A stretch of DNA of 64,000 bases from JALOOX01 sp964557955 (GCA_964557955.1 CAZLCS010000004.1:1-64000); one strand, 5' to 3'; positions 1-7,104 are shown, numbered from the stretch's first letter. Program-made: numbers and translations. Notes: generated from the letters alone by a model not told the origin.

Positions 1-21
1 GGCTCACTTTCTCACCGATGA

Positions 22-414
22 AAATGGCTGATTCTCAGCCCGCTGTTAATAATCCAGGAACAGGTAGATACGAGCACGGCAGCTGGTAGGCTCGTTCTCA
101 ATGTCCTGATGTCTGTTGCTCAATGGGAAAGGGAAACTATCGGCGAACGCACTCGGGACGCACTAGAGCAGAAGAGGGCGAACGGACTTGCCTACGGTAC
201 CACACCTTATGGATACCGAAGAGACGGCGACGCTCTTGTCGTTGATGAAGCTGAAGAGGAGGTTGTTCAATTAGTTCTTCAGCTTCGCCATCAAGGTTGG
301 AATTACACGAAAATCGCCAACAGATTGAATGAACTTGGGTACAAGACAAAATGTGGAGGCAGATTCTTTCCTCAGACCACGAAGAACATCATTCAATTAA
401 GGGTGGCATCATGA
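22..414 (+). pseudogene. Broken serine recombinase, C-terminal part
   Basis: The frame carries the end of a resolvase catalytic domain and the start of a recombinase domain. DTSTAAGRLVLNVL followed by SVAQWERE is the hallmark helix of small and large serine recombinases. It is followed by a recombinase-domain segment (YGTTPYGYRR, then a helical region ending near NELGYKTKCGGRFFP). The catalytic-serine N-terminus is absent: reading left, the frame meets a TGA at 19-21. A short stretch resembling the preceding residues (AHFLT) lies in another frame at 2-16, separated by about 40 unrelated bases. The C-terminal zinc ribbon and coiled coil are also missing. I therefore read it as an inactive fragment, although an N-terminal part could lie left of the window. 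Its neighbour at 2080 is an intact recombinase of the same superfamily. Confidence 0.7.
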
Positions 415-569
415 AGGAAGAGGAAATTATACGAAGATTGGACGAGTTGAAGGATAAACTACCGGAAGATGTTGCCGTTGAGGATATTCTCGAAGAGGCT
501 CAGCGGAGAGAAAACAAAATGCGGGAGTTTGTAGCAGTAGTGCAGAAATACCTCGGGCTGAAGGGATGA
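411..569 (+). CDS. Small acidic hypothetical protein, translationally coupled
   Basis: A 52-residue charged, helical protein (MKEEEIIRRLDELKDKL...) whose ATG overlaps the stop of the recombinase fragment as ATGA. A purine-rich stretch (aagggtgg) precedes the ATG by a normal distance, so I chose this start over a longer frame beginning at 351. No domain is recognised. The high Glu/Lys/Arg content and single predicted helical character resemble small accessory proteins of mobile elements. The function is unknown; the overlap suggests it was co-translated with the recombinase when that gene was intact. Confidence 0.45.
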   Translation: MKEEEIIRRLDELKDKLPEDVAVEDILEEAQRRENKMREFVAVVQKYLGLKG

Positions 570-572
570 ATT

Positions 573-604
573 ATTTTTGGTACAAGCAATAAATGTGCCA
601 AAAT
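573..604. repeat. Imperfect inverted repeat, possible operator
   Basis: Arms ATTTTTGGTACA (573-584) and TGTGCCAAAATA (594-605) are near-perfect reverse complements with a 9-base spacer. It lies in the AT-rich gap upstream of the 692 gene and just upstream of a possible promoter. It is too GC-poor for a classical terminator. An operator or recombinase-binding site is possible, but nothing identifies the protein. Confidence 0.4.
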
Positions 605-609
605 AATGC

Positions 610-638
610 TTGGACGATTTGGCGTCTCCTTATATATT
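610..638 (+). promoter_or_regulatory. Possible sigma-70 promoter for the 692 gene
   Basis: A weak -35 (TTGGAC, 610-615) and a good -10 (TATATT, 633-638) are spaced by 17 bases in an AT-rich leader about 50 bases upstream of the ATG at 692. The -35 match is poor, so this is only a suggestion. Confidence 0.3.
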
Positions 639-691
639 TGTTTTCAATAAATGGAAACATCCAATGAAAACGAATACCAAGGAGAAAAATC

Positions 692-1171
692 ATGTCCAAG
701 AAGAAGGCGCGGTCTCAGGAAGTCAAAGAAGCAGTGGCAAGCGAAGCTACAACCGCTGAGCCTGAAATCGAAGTAACGGCTACTTCAACTGAAGCAACCT
801 CAGCCGAAACATCCGCTGTTCAGGAAAAACCCGCAAAGCAAAAACGGAACACACGTCCATACTTGGACTTTGCGACCGACGCTCTTTCCCAAGGACTTTA
901 CACCAGAAAAGATTTCGTTGCAGCTATCCTTGCAGCCTTTCCTGAGATGAAGAAGGGCGCAATTGATACGTTTGTAACGGACTTGAAAAATCCAAAATAC
1001 TGCTACTTCAAGCCGCGCCTGGTGGTCGTCAATGCCGATGGAAAATTGATCTTCGAAGACGCTGTTGAGGCTGCGGAATCCGGACAAGCTGAAACTGAAC
1101 CGATTGAGGTGGCTGACGGAACGCAGACAGCAGAAGTAAACGAACCTCCTCTCTATCACACTACGATGTAA
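692..1171 (+). CDS. Hypothetical element-borne protein with disordered N-terminus
   Basis: This 159-residue protein has a strong ribosome site (aaggag) 7 bases before the ATG. Residues 1-50 are low-complexity, rich in Ala, Glu, Thr and Ser. Residues about 53-115 form a compact-looking domain (RPYLDFATDALSQGLYTRKD..., then DTFVTDLKNPKYCYF), reminiscent of small winged-helix-like domains that organise DNA or regulate expression. The last 45 residues are again acidic and low-complexity. I do not recognise the family. It stands alone between an AT-rich leader and a strong terminator-like hairpin, the layout of an independently expressed phage or integrative-element gene. A DNA-binding role is inference only. 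Confidence 0.6.
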   Translation: MSKKKARSQEVKEAVASEATTAEPEIEVTATSTEATSAETSAVQEKPAKQKRNTRPYLDFATDALSQGLYTRKDFVAAILAAFPEMKKGAIDTFVTDLKNPKYCYFKPRLVVVNADGKLIFEDAVEAAESGQAETEPIEVADGTQTAEVNEPPLYHTTM

Positions 1172-1181
1172 TCAAAGTGGG

Positions 1182-1219
1182 TGGGGCGGCACCGGTTTGT
1201 TTGGGTCGCCCCCTTTGTT
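1182..1219 (+). terminator. Rho-independent terminator
   Basis: A GC-rich stem (GGGGCGGC paired with GTCGCCCC, one mismatch) is followed by a T-rich run (CTTTGTTT). It lies 10 bases after the stop of the 692 gene. Confidence 0.6.
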
Positions 1220-1253
1220 TATGTCATCCAAAAGCACATAGAAAGGAGCGTTT

Positions 1254-1454
1254 ATGTTCTGCACAGACTATCACCAACACTTCCATAAATTTCCTGGCGA
1301 TACGCGTTGCTCTCTTGATGTAAGCTTTCATTGGCTTTCAGCCTATCTCATCGAACGGGAACTCCAGGAGTCACAGCGGGCACGGTCTGAAATGTCCGAG
1401 GCCGATTTGCAGCGAAGAGCAAAACAGGTGAAACCGTACACTTTCAGGGGATGA
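1254..1454 (+). CDS. Small hypothetical protein
   Basis: A 66-residue protein with a clear ribosome site (aaaggagcg, then ATG). It has a His/aromatic-rich N-terminal half (TDYHQHFHKFPGD) and a charged helical C-terminal half. No domain is recognised. It sits between two hairpin terminators, so it was probably expressed as a single-gene unit of the integrated element. Confidence 0.45.
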   Translation: MFCTDYHQHFHKFPGDTRCSLDVSFHWLSAYLIERELQESQRARSEMSEADLQRRAKQVKPYTFRG

Positions 1455-1472
1455 TGTGCAGTCCACGTTATG

Positions 1473-1501
1473 AGGGCGGCGCAGGTAAGGCCGCCTTTTC
1501 T
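1473..1501 (+). terminator. Rho-independent terminator
   Basis: GGCGGC (1475-1480) pairs with GCCGCC (1490-1495) across a 9-base loop and is followed by TTTTCT. It lies 20 bases after the stop of the 1254 gene. Confidence 0.6.
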
Positions 1502-1521
1502 ATTCTGGGAGGGATGAGAAG

Positions 1522-1824
1522 ATGAAAGTTCGAAATTTTGCCTTGGGTCGAATACTCGCTACTCGTGGTATACTTGAAGAGGTGCCTAATCACAGGATTT
1601 TGCAATGCCTCTCCCTGCATGCAAGCTGTGACTGGGGAATTTGTTGCAATGAAGACCGGAATGCAAATAATCGCGCACTGATTGATGGAAGTAGAATATT
1701 TTCTGTTTACCTCATTGACGATGATTGTCCCGGTAAGGGGAAATTCTACATAATCACAGAAGCAACTATTGACGACAACGGTATGCGCGAAAGTACTTGT
1801 TGCCTTTTACCAGAGGAATATTAG
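1522..1824 (+). CDS. Plasmid-type small protein (LGRILATRG...LLPEEY family)
   Basis: A 100-residue protein that opens with FALGRILATRGILEE and ends with an acidic LLPEEY. The centre contains CDWG....DRNANNRALIDGSRIFSVY and a FYIITEA strand. I recognise this pattern from small proteins carried on plasmids and integrative elements, often labelled plasmid-related protein, whose biochemical role is unknown. The recurring conserved core is the GDWG-like turn, the N-x-x-A-L motif and an ITEAD-like strand. A ribosome site (gggaggg) precedes the ATG. Its presence supports the view that the first 3.7 kb is a mobile element rather than host chromosome. Confidence 0.6.
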   Translation: MKVRNFALGRILATRGILEEVPNHRILQCLSLHASCDWGICCNEDRNANNRALIDGSRIFSVYLIDDDCPGKGKFYIITEATIDDNGMRESTCCLLPEEY

Positions 1825-1850
1825 AACAACCAGATGCGAGAAGACAGAAG

Positions 1851-1985
1851 ATGGAGCACACAGATTTTGACGCTATCGCGGCTAAGTTCACGGAAGACCT
1901 CAAAGGTCACGCAGTATCAGTGACTCCGAAGAAGAGTCGAAAGAAGGTGGACAAAGACAAGCTGGTAATTACTCTATCCACCTAG
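1851..1985 (+). CDS. Very small Lys-rich hypothetical protein
   Basis: A 44-residue frame (MEHTDFDAIAAKFTEDLKG..., ending in a Lys/Arg-rich tail and VITLST). I took the ATG at 1851 because an earlier one at 1797 lies inside the preceding gene. The ribosome site is weak. No family is recognised. Its position immediately before the recombinase is typical of small recombination-associated or excisionase-like genes, but the sequence alone does not show that. Confidence 0.3.
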   Translation: MEHTDFDAIAAKFTEDLKGHAVSVTPKKSRKKVDKDKLVITLST

Positions 1986-2079
1986 CTAACTGCTTAAAGG
2001 TTCACGCTCATCCTGAGCATGTTGAGGAGTATGAAAGGATTGGGCGAGAAGCTGAAGCTATTTACAAGGAGCCTACGCC

Positions 2080-4005
2080 ATGGCACCTAGTATACGTGCA
2101 GTGGGGTATACACGCGTCAGCACAGGGCGCCAGATACATGGTGAATCATTATCTACACAGAAACACTACATACAAACTCATTGTGAAGCCAAAGGCTGGC
2201 AACTCATCAATATCTACAGTGATGAGGGTATATCAGGAGCTAAGGATGACCGTCCAGGTTTGCAAAGTCTACTCCAAGCTGCTACACAACGTGCATTCGA
2301 CGTTGTAATAGTAAGGGATATTTCAAGATATGGCCGCTCAGCTCGCGACATTCTCAATAATGTAGAAACACTAAGTCAAAATGATATCAACTTTATATCA
2401 GTCAAGGAAGGAATTGACGCTTCTACCACGATAGGACGATTTTTTCTAAATATCTTAGCGAGCATTGCAGAACTTGAAAGGGAGATGATACTAGGTCGCA
2501 CAACAGAAAACCGCGTGGCACGGTGGAACGAAAAAAGGATTTTCTGTGGTAAGCTTCCATACGTGTACATGTGGAACAAGAAAGCACAAGAGATAGAGAT
2601 TATCGAAGGTGAACTTGAAACATACAACAGGATCGTTAGTGATTATCTAGACTTGAAGAAGTCGATGGTCACAATCGCCTTGGAATTGAATAATGATAAA
2701 GTGCCAACAAGAAACGATGGTAAGCGTTGGCACACCGTCGTCATTTCCCAAATCTTGAGAAATCCTTCCTACTGGTCAGGGGAACTCACAGTCAACCAGC
2801 GGAAGAGTCTGGAAGAGCATATCACGTACGAAGTTCCACAGCTGATCTCAAAAACCAGGTGGGATGAAATACAAACCCGTGTACAGTCTTCCACATCACG
2901 CTCTGGGCGGCCGAGTAAAGCTGCCGATGCATTTTTGTTGTATGGAATGCTGCAGTGTGGTCACTGTGGTGCACGGTTGAGTACCCATTACGGTTCACGT
3001 CCACGGGCTGATGGTACTAGTTTGAGGCACTACGTTTGTTTTTGGCATGAGGTAGGGCTCAAGGACTTGGCTGCTCGTGGCAAGGAACGGTGCCCACTCC
3101 CAAGGATTGATGCCAAAGAAATCGAAGCGTTCGTGTGGAGCCGCTTGATCGCCAAGTTAATTGGGAAAGCTGATGATGCCGTGGCTTCTATCCATGACAG
3201 GGAGAAGTGGAACACACGTATCAAAGTAGTAGAACAGAAAATCGAACACCTGAAATCTCAAAAGAAAGGAGTGGAGACAAAGTTGGCGAATTTGGACAAG
3301 CTGCTTCGTTCCACAGATTTCGATCCTTCCACTTACGTGAGCATGAGAAGCGATAGCTTGTCAGAAATTAAGCAAATTGATTTAGAGAAGAAGGAGGCAG
3401 TGGAAGAGCTGGACAGGATCAACCGGATGCAAGCTGATGAAGAGATGCTCGCTACCTATGGGAAGGAGAATGCCAGCGCCATCACTCAAGTAGTTGAGAT
3501 GATTAAAACTCTTCCATATAAGAAGAAACAGCGACTAATTCAAGGTATGCTCGCTGAGCCAATAAAAGTTGGTCCTATTCCACAAGGGCTTTTTTACCCT
3601 GAAGACATCGAAGACGATGACTTGAGTGCCTATACACCTCAACCGTTCCATTGGGTGGAATTCTTGTTCCCAGTTTTTCGATTTAACCCATTGATTTTAC
3701 AAGAGGTCTTAGGCAAAGAAAACCCTAAGTTAAGTCCACCTCTGACTGGCCGAGTGCATGGGCGAAGGTGTCGACCCAACACAGATGTGCCAGAGGCTGG
3801 TGGACAAGGTGGCTCAGTCGAAGCAGCTTCGGGCGATAACCGATCCGGACCTTCTCGTCCTGTTCGAAGACTGGTTCGAGGAATTGGAAGAAGAGATCGT
3901 CTCTCTCGTCAACAAGCACGGCGCACTCAATCCAACGGAGCTTGCAGACAAATTGGGGCTCTCTCTGCGGGGAGCCAAATTCCTCCTCTCGAAGCTCGGG
4001 CGTGA
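2080..4005 (+). CDS. Large serine recombinase (integrase)
   Basis: Catalyses site-specific integration or excision of the element through a 5'-phosphoserine intermediate. Residues about 5-150 are the resolvase domain, with catalytic Ser14 in YTRVSTGRQ, DEGISGAKDDRPGL, and the arginine cluster RDISRYGRSARD. Residues about 165-270 are the recombinase domain. Cys293, Cys296, Cys320 and Cys338 (CGHC...C...C) form the zinc ribbon, and about 382-460 is the coiled coil. These are the parts expected of a full large serine integrase. The open frame gives 641 residues, but from about residue 553 the translation is Arg/Pro-rich nonsense, because it runs in the wrong frame through the 3' end of a host gene (see 3746-4018). 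The native protein probably ended near the sequence PKLSPPL. The AT-rich codon choice differs from downstream genes. Confidence 0.9.
   Translation: MAPSIRAVGYTRVSTGRQIHGESLSTQKHYIQTHCEAKGWQLINIYSDEGISGAKDDRPGLQSLLQAATQRAFDVVIVRDISRYGRSARDILNNVETLSQNDINFISVKEGIDASTTIGRFFLNILASIAELEREMILGRTTENRVARWNEKRIFCGKLPYVYMWNKKAQEIEIIEGELETYNRIVSDYLDLKKSMVTIALELNNDKVPTRNDGKRWHTVVISQILRNPSYWSGELTVNQRKSLEEHITYEVPQLISKTRWDEIQTRVQSSTSRSGRPSKAADAFLLYGMLQCGHCGARLSTHYGSRPRADGTSLRHYVCFWHEVGLKDLAARGKERCPLPRIDAKEIEAFVWSRLIAKLIGKADDAVASIHDREKWNTRIKVVEQKIEHLKSQKKGVETKLANLDKLLRSTDFDPSTYVSMRSDSLSEIKQIDLEKKEAVEELDRINRMQADEEMLATYGKENASAITQVVEMIKTLPYKKKQRLIQGMLAEPIKVGPIPQGLFYPEDIEDDDLSAYTPQPFHWVEFLFPVFRFNPLILQEVLGKENPKLSPPLTGRVHGRRCRPNTDVPEAGGQGGSVEAASGDNRSGPSRPVRRLVRGIGRRDRLSRQQARRTQSNGACRQIGALSAGSQIPPLEARA
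3725..3760. other. Right attachment junction of the integrated element (approximate)
   Basis: To the left, the reading frame and base composition belong to the recombinase. To the right, a different frame encodes a coherent host-like polypeptide from 3746 onward, and GC content rises. The recombinase gene lies against the junction, as is usual for integrases of this class. The exact core cannot be set from one junction alone. Confidence 0.5.
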
Positions 4006-4018
4006 GGGGAAAGTGTGA
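3746..4018 (+). pseudogene. 3' part of a host gene (winged-helix C-terminus) cut by the element
   Basis: From 3746 to the TGA at 4016-4018 this frame encodes about 90 residues of convincing protein. There is an acidic helical region (DPDLLVLFEDWFEELEEEI) and then a helix-turn-helix-like end (NPTELADKLGLSLRGAKFLL). It has no upstream start of its own before a TGA at 3743, apart from an internal ATG at 3758. It overlaps the out-of-frame tail of the recombinase. The simplest reading is that the element inserted into this gene and the N-terminal part lies beyond the left end of the element, outside the window. An intact small gene starting at 3758 is the alternative. The parent family is not recognised. 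Confidence 0.5.
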
Positions 4019-4042
4019 GTGCTTCACTGTTTCCAGATGCAG

Positions 4043-4057
4043 GAACGAAAGGCGTTC
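4043..4057 (+). promoter_or_regulatory. Small hairpin holding the ribosome site of the fusion gene
   Basis: GAACG (4043-4047) and CGTTC (4053-4057) flank AAAGG, the only plausible Shine-Dalgarno sequence, 9 bases before the ATG at 4062. Sequestration of the ribosome site is possible but unproven. Confidence 0.3.
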
Positions 4058-4061
4058 TTCC

Positions 4062-5825
4062 ATGCACAACAAGAAGACCACATTCATGGCGCTTGTGGCG
4101 GTGCTGCTGACCGTTGGGAGTCTCTGGTTTGCCAATCGTGCAGTCAGCCCCAGGCAGACCACCTGGGAGGATGTGCTGGCCGAGGCGAAGGTCGGCGGCT
4201 ACAGGCTCGTCAACACCGAGGAGCTCGCCGACCGCTACCGGAAGGATGCCGGGATCCTCCTTCTGGTGGACACACGCCAGGAGTGGGAGTACCGGACGGG
4301 GCACCTCGAGGGCGCGGTCAATTTCCCCATGGAGCCCACCTGGTGGGCGAGGTGGCGCAAGGCGAAGGCCCTCGAAACGCTCCTCTGACCCGACAAGGAT
4401 CGAACGCTCATTTTTTACTGAGCGGGCCTCACCTGAGCCCGAAGCGACTCGGCGGCCCGTGTGGCCGTGAAGCTCGGTTATCGAGAAGTTTACCGCGATC
4501 CTTACGGTTATCCCGAATGGCAGGCGAAAGGGATGCCCGTTGCGAGCGCTCCCGCGGGTCTCGCTCAGGGGAGTGAAGCACCCGAGGCACCGGGACCGCT
4601 CACCGGGTGGGCCATGACCTGGACTCTGCTGGGTATCTTCGCCGTCGGCATGGCCTTGAACCTCACTCCGTGCGTGTATCCTCTGATCCCCATCACCGTT
4701 TCCTATTTTGGAGGGCAGGCCACGCAAGCGGGTTCGCGACAGGGAAGACTTGTCGCGCATGGACTCTGCTACATGATGGGGCTTGCGGTCACGAACTCGG
4801 TTCTCGGCGTCGCGGCATCGCTCAGCGGTGGTCTCATGGGTTCGATGCTCCAGAATCCCATCGTGCTCATCAGTGTGGCGGCGGTCCTGGTGATCTTTGC
4901 CACAAGCCTTTTCGGCCTCTGGGAAATGCGGCTTCCGAGCGGCCTCACTCAGGCGGCTGCCAAATCCTATACCGGCTATTTCGGAAGCCTCTTCATGGGG
5001 CTTACCCTGGGTGTGGTGGCGGCTCCCTGCATCGGTCCCTTCGTGCTGGGGCTCCTCACCTGGGTAGCCGGCATGGGGAGCCCGTGGCTGGGATTTCTCA
5101 TCTTCTTTACGCTGAGCCTGGGGTTGGGGCTTCCGCTGTTTCTCCTGGCCATGTTTTCGGGGCAGTTGGAAAGACTCCCACGGTCCGGCGGCTGGATGAT
5201 CTGGGCGAGGAAGCTCATGGGCTGGGTCCTGGTGGGGATGGCTGCCCACTTCTTGAGACCTGTACCACCCGGTGAATGGGGTGTTTTTCTGCTGGCGCTG
5301 GTGGCCCTGGCCGCCGGCCTCCACCTGGGGTGGATCGATAAGAACCGGGCGAGCTTCCGGGCCTTTCCCTGGCTCAAGGGAGGTGTCGGGATCGCCTGTA
5401 TGGTGCTGGCGAGCTTTCTGGTAACCTCCTGGGCCATGCGAGGTCCCGGCGTCGTCTGGAAGCCCTATTCTGAAGAGACGCTCAAGGAGGCGGTGAGCCT
5501 CAGGAAGCCTGTTATCATCGACTTCTACGCCACGTGGTGCACGCCGTGCCGGGAGCTGGAGGACGTCACCTTTCACGACGCTTCGTCAGTCAAACGGGCG
5601 GAGAGCGACTTCGTCATGATCAAAGTCGACGTGACCAAGGGGGGCAACCCGGTGCATGAGCGGCTGTTGCAGCAATACGACGTGAGAGGGGTTCCGACCA
5701 TCGTGTTCCTGGATCGGGCAGGGAAGGAACGGGAAGAGCTGCGACTCTTGGACTTTCTTCCGCCGGATCAGTTCCTGGGGCGAATGGCGGAGGTTTTGCG
5801 AAACGATAACCCGAGAAAGGAGTGA
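4062..5825 (+). CDS. Selenoprotein: rhodanese-DsbD-thioredoxin fusion
   Basis: Read through three in-frame UGA codons this is one 587-residue membrane protein. An N-terminal signal/anchor (residues 5-23) precedes a rhodanese domain (about 45-155; DTRQEWEYRTGHLEGAVNFP). Its active-site loop reads FYUAGLTUARSD, where U marks UGA at 4419 and 4434 (residues 120 and 125), exactly where rhodaneses carry catalytic or conserved Cys. A third UGA at 4386 (residue 109) falls where Gly is usual. A DsbD/CcdA-type membrane domain follows (LNLTPCVYPLIP and VVAAPCIGPF carry its two cysteines). The C-terminal thioredoxin domain has WCTPC (Cys493, Cys496). The reading frame and homology stay continuous on both sides of the UGAs (PDKDRTLIFY before, SAARVAVKLGY after), arguing for selenocysteine rather than two genes or decay. 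The likely role is passing cytosolic reducing power to the periplasm for sulfur or thiol chemistry. The selenoprotein gene at 5830 follows after 4 bases. Confidence 0.78.
4439..4467 (+). promoter_or_regulatory. Two adjacent SECIS-like hairpins
   Basis: The hairpin CCGA-AGCGAC-TCGG (4439-4452) has its loop starting 22 bases after UGA 4419-4421. The directly abutting hairpin CGGCC-CGTGT-GGCCG (4453-4467) has its loop starting 22 bases after UGA 4434-4436. Both loops have G at the second position, as bacterial SECIS elements commonly do within the first two loop bases. Pairing was checked by eye; no folding energy was computed. Confidence 0.55.
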
Positions 5826-5829
5826 AACC

Positions 5830-6147
5830 ATGCTGAAGGTCAGGTTTTTCCTCAACGAGCCCAATGGGAAGCCCTGAAAGAACTTCCTGCAGATGATGCC
5901 CAGGCTGGGCGAAAAGTACAAGGACATCGAAATCGAGGTGATCTCCAAACCCATCGCCGAGTACCAGAACGATGAGTATTTCGAGCTGGATCTTCCCGTG
6001 GCGCCGGCGGTCATGGTGGGAGACGAGATCGTGGTCGAGGGCTCCAACGTGGCCCAGGAGAAGGTGGAGACCGTCATCTGCCGCTGCCTGGGCCTACCGG
6101 AGCCGGAATCGCAGAAGAAGGGAATTCTGGGCCGCCTGTTCAAATAG
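5830..6147 (+). CDS. Selenocysteine thioredoxin-fold protein
   Basis: A strong ribosome site (aaggag at 5817-5822) precedes the ATG 4 bases after the fusion gene ends. The frame reads MLKVRFFLNEPNGKPU, with UGA at 5875-5877 as residue 16, and continues KNFLQMMPRLGEKYKDIEIE to a normal stop at residue 106. The order beta strand, redox residue, helix, then LPVAPAVMVGDEIVVEG (a cis-Pro-type strand) is a thioredoxin or glutaredoxin fold of about 105 residues. UGA sits at the usual catalytic Cys position. Without UGA decoding, translation would stop at 15 residues, although a start at 5893 exists. The operon position suggests it is a redox partner of the rhodanese-DsbD fusion. The Sec insertion machinery is not in this window. 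Confidence 0.75.
5898..5910 (+). promoter_or_regulatory. SECIS-like hairpin
   Basis: GCCC-AGGCT-GGGC forms a perfect stem with its loop starting 25 bases after the UGA at 5875-5877. The loop begins AGG, close to the AGGU loop of the well-known E. coli fdhF element. Confidence 0.6.
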
Positions 6148-6290
6148 GCAGGGCCGAAATACGAAGGACGGAACATGGGAGCGGAAAGGACGGGATCGGG
6201 GGCGGGTGCGAAAGCGGCATGACATCTCGGAGCCCGGAGTCGGCCCGGGTCCGCCGGTGATGAAAACCATGAGAAGGGGAGCTTGGGCTC

Positions 6291-7104
6291 ATGGATGAGG
6301 TTGTTGCCCTTCGACTTGGCTTCTTCCTCAGCTTCTTCGCCCTGATAGCCATTCTGGAGCGTGTGGCCCCTCGTCGGCCTTCAACGACCTCCAGGATGAG
6401 GCGATGGTTCACAAATCTTGCGATCGTCGCCCTCAACCCGCTGTCCGTGCACCTGGTTTTTCCGGTTCTGCCCGTCGGAATGGCTCTCTGCCGGGCAGAG
6501 GCAATGGGGGCTTTTGAACCATCTGGGACTTCCTTCCCGGCTCGAGGTCGTCATCGGCTTCGTTGTGCTCGACCTTTCCATCTACCTGCAGCACGTCCTC
6601 CATCACGCCGTTCCGGCCCTCTGGCGGCTGCACATGGTCCACCACGCCGATCTCGACTACGACCTGACAACCGGCCTGCGCTTTCACCCAATCGAGATCG
6701 TGATTTCCATGGGAATCAAACTCATGGTCGTCGCGGCCCTCGGCCCACCGGCGCTGGCCGTGCTCATCTTTGAAGTTGCCCTCAACGTAGGCTCCATGTT
6801 CAACCACAGCAACATTCGTCTTCCGATCCCCGTCGACCGGGTGCTTCGTCTCTTCTTTGTCACACCCGACATGCACCGGGTGCATCATTCGGTCATCATC
6901 CGGGAGACAAACAGCAATTACGGTTTCAACCTCCCCTGGTGGGACCGGCTGCTTGGCACTTACAAGGACCAGCCGGACAAAGGGCACGAGGGCATGACCA
7001 TCGGCCTTTCCCAGTTTCGGGATCCGGATGTCCTGAACCTGCGGCGGTTGCTGATTTTGCCCTTCGTCGGAGATCCCGGTGGCGTTCCCATCAATCGGCA
7101 TTGA
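6291..7104 (+). pseudogene. Sterol desaturase / fatty acid hydroxylase family gene with a frameshift
   Basis: Two overlapping frames together encode one membrane di-iron hydroxylase of the fatty acid hydroxylase superfamily. The first frame (from ATG 6291, ribosome site aagggga) gives the N-terminal membrane segments up to about VLPVGMAL. The second supplies WGLLNHLGLPSRLEVV and all the histidine boxes: LQHVLHH, LWRLHMVHHAD, FNHSN and MHRVHHS. One extra base near 6485-6490 (gctctctgcc) would explain the shift, since deleting it restores MALAGQRQWGLLNHL. This could be a sequencing error or a genuine recent mutation. If intact, it would be a roughly 270-residue membrane enzyme acting on a lipid or isoprenoid substrate. 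It lies 143 bases after the selenoprotein operon. Confidence 0.75.

Noticed and set aside
4389..4460. Reading the rhodanese-DsbD region as two separate genes with a start at GTG 4461
   Set aside because: No ribosome site precedes 4461, and the rhodanese fold continues in the same frame across the UGAs, so a start in mid-domain is unlikely.
3927..5576. Long minus-strand open frame opposite the rhodanese-DsbD gene
   Set aside because: Arg/Gly/Glu/His-rich shadow of a GC-rich coding strand; no motif, no ribosome site, and it conflicts with clear DsbD and thioredoxin domains.
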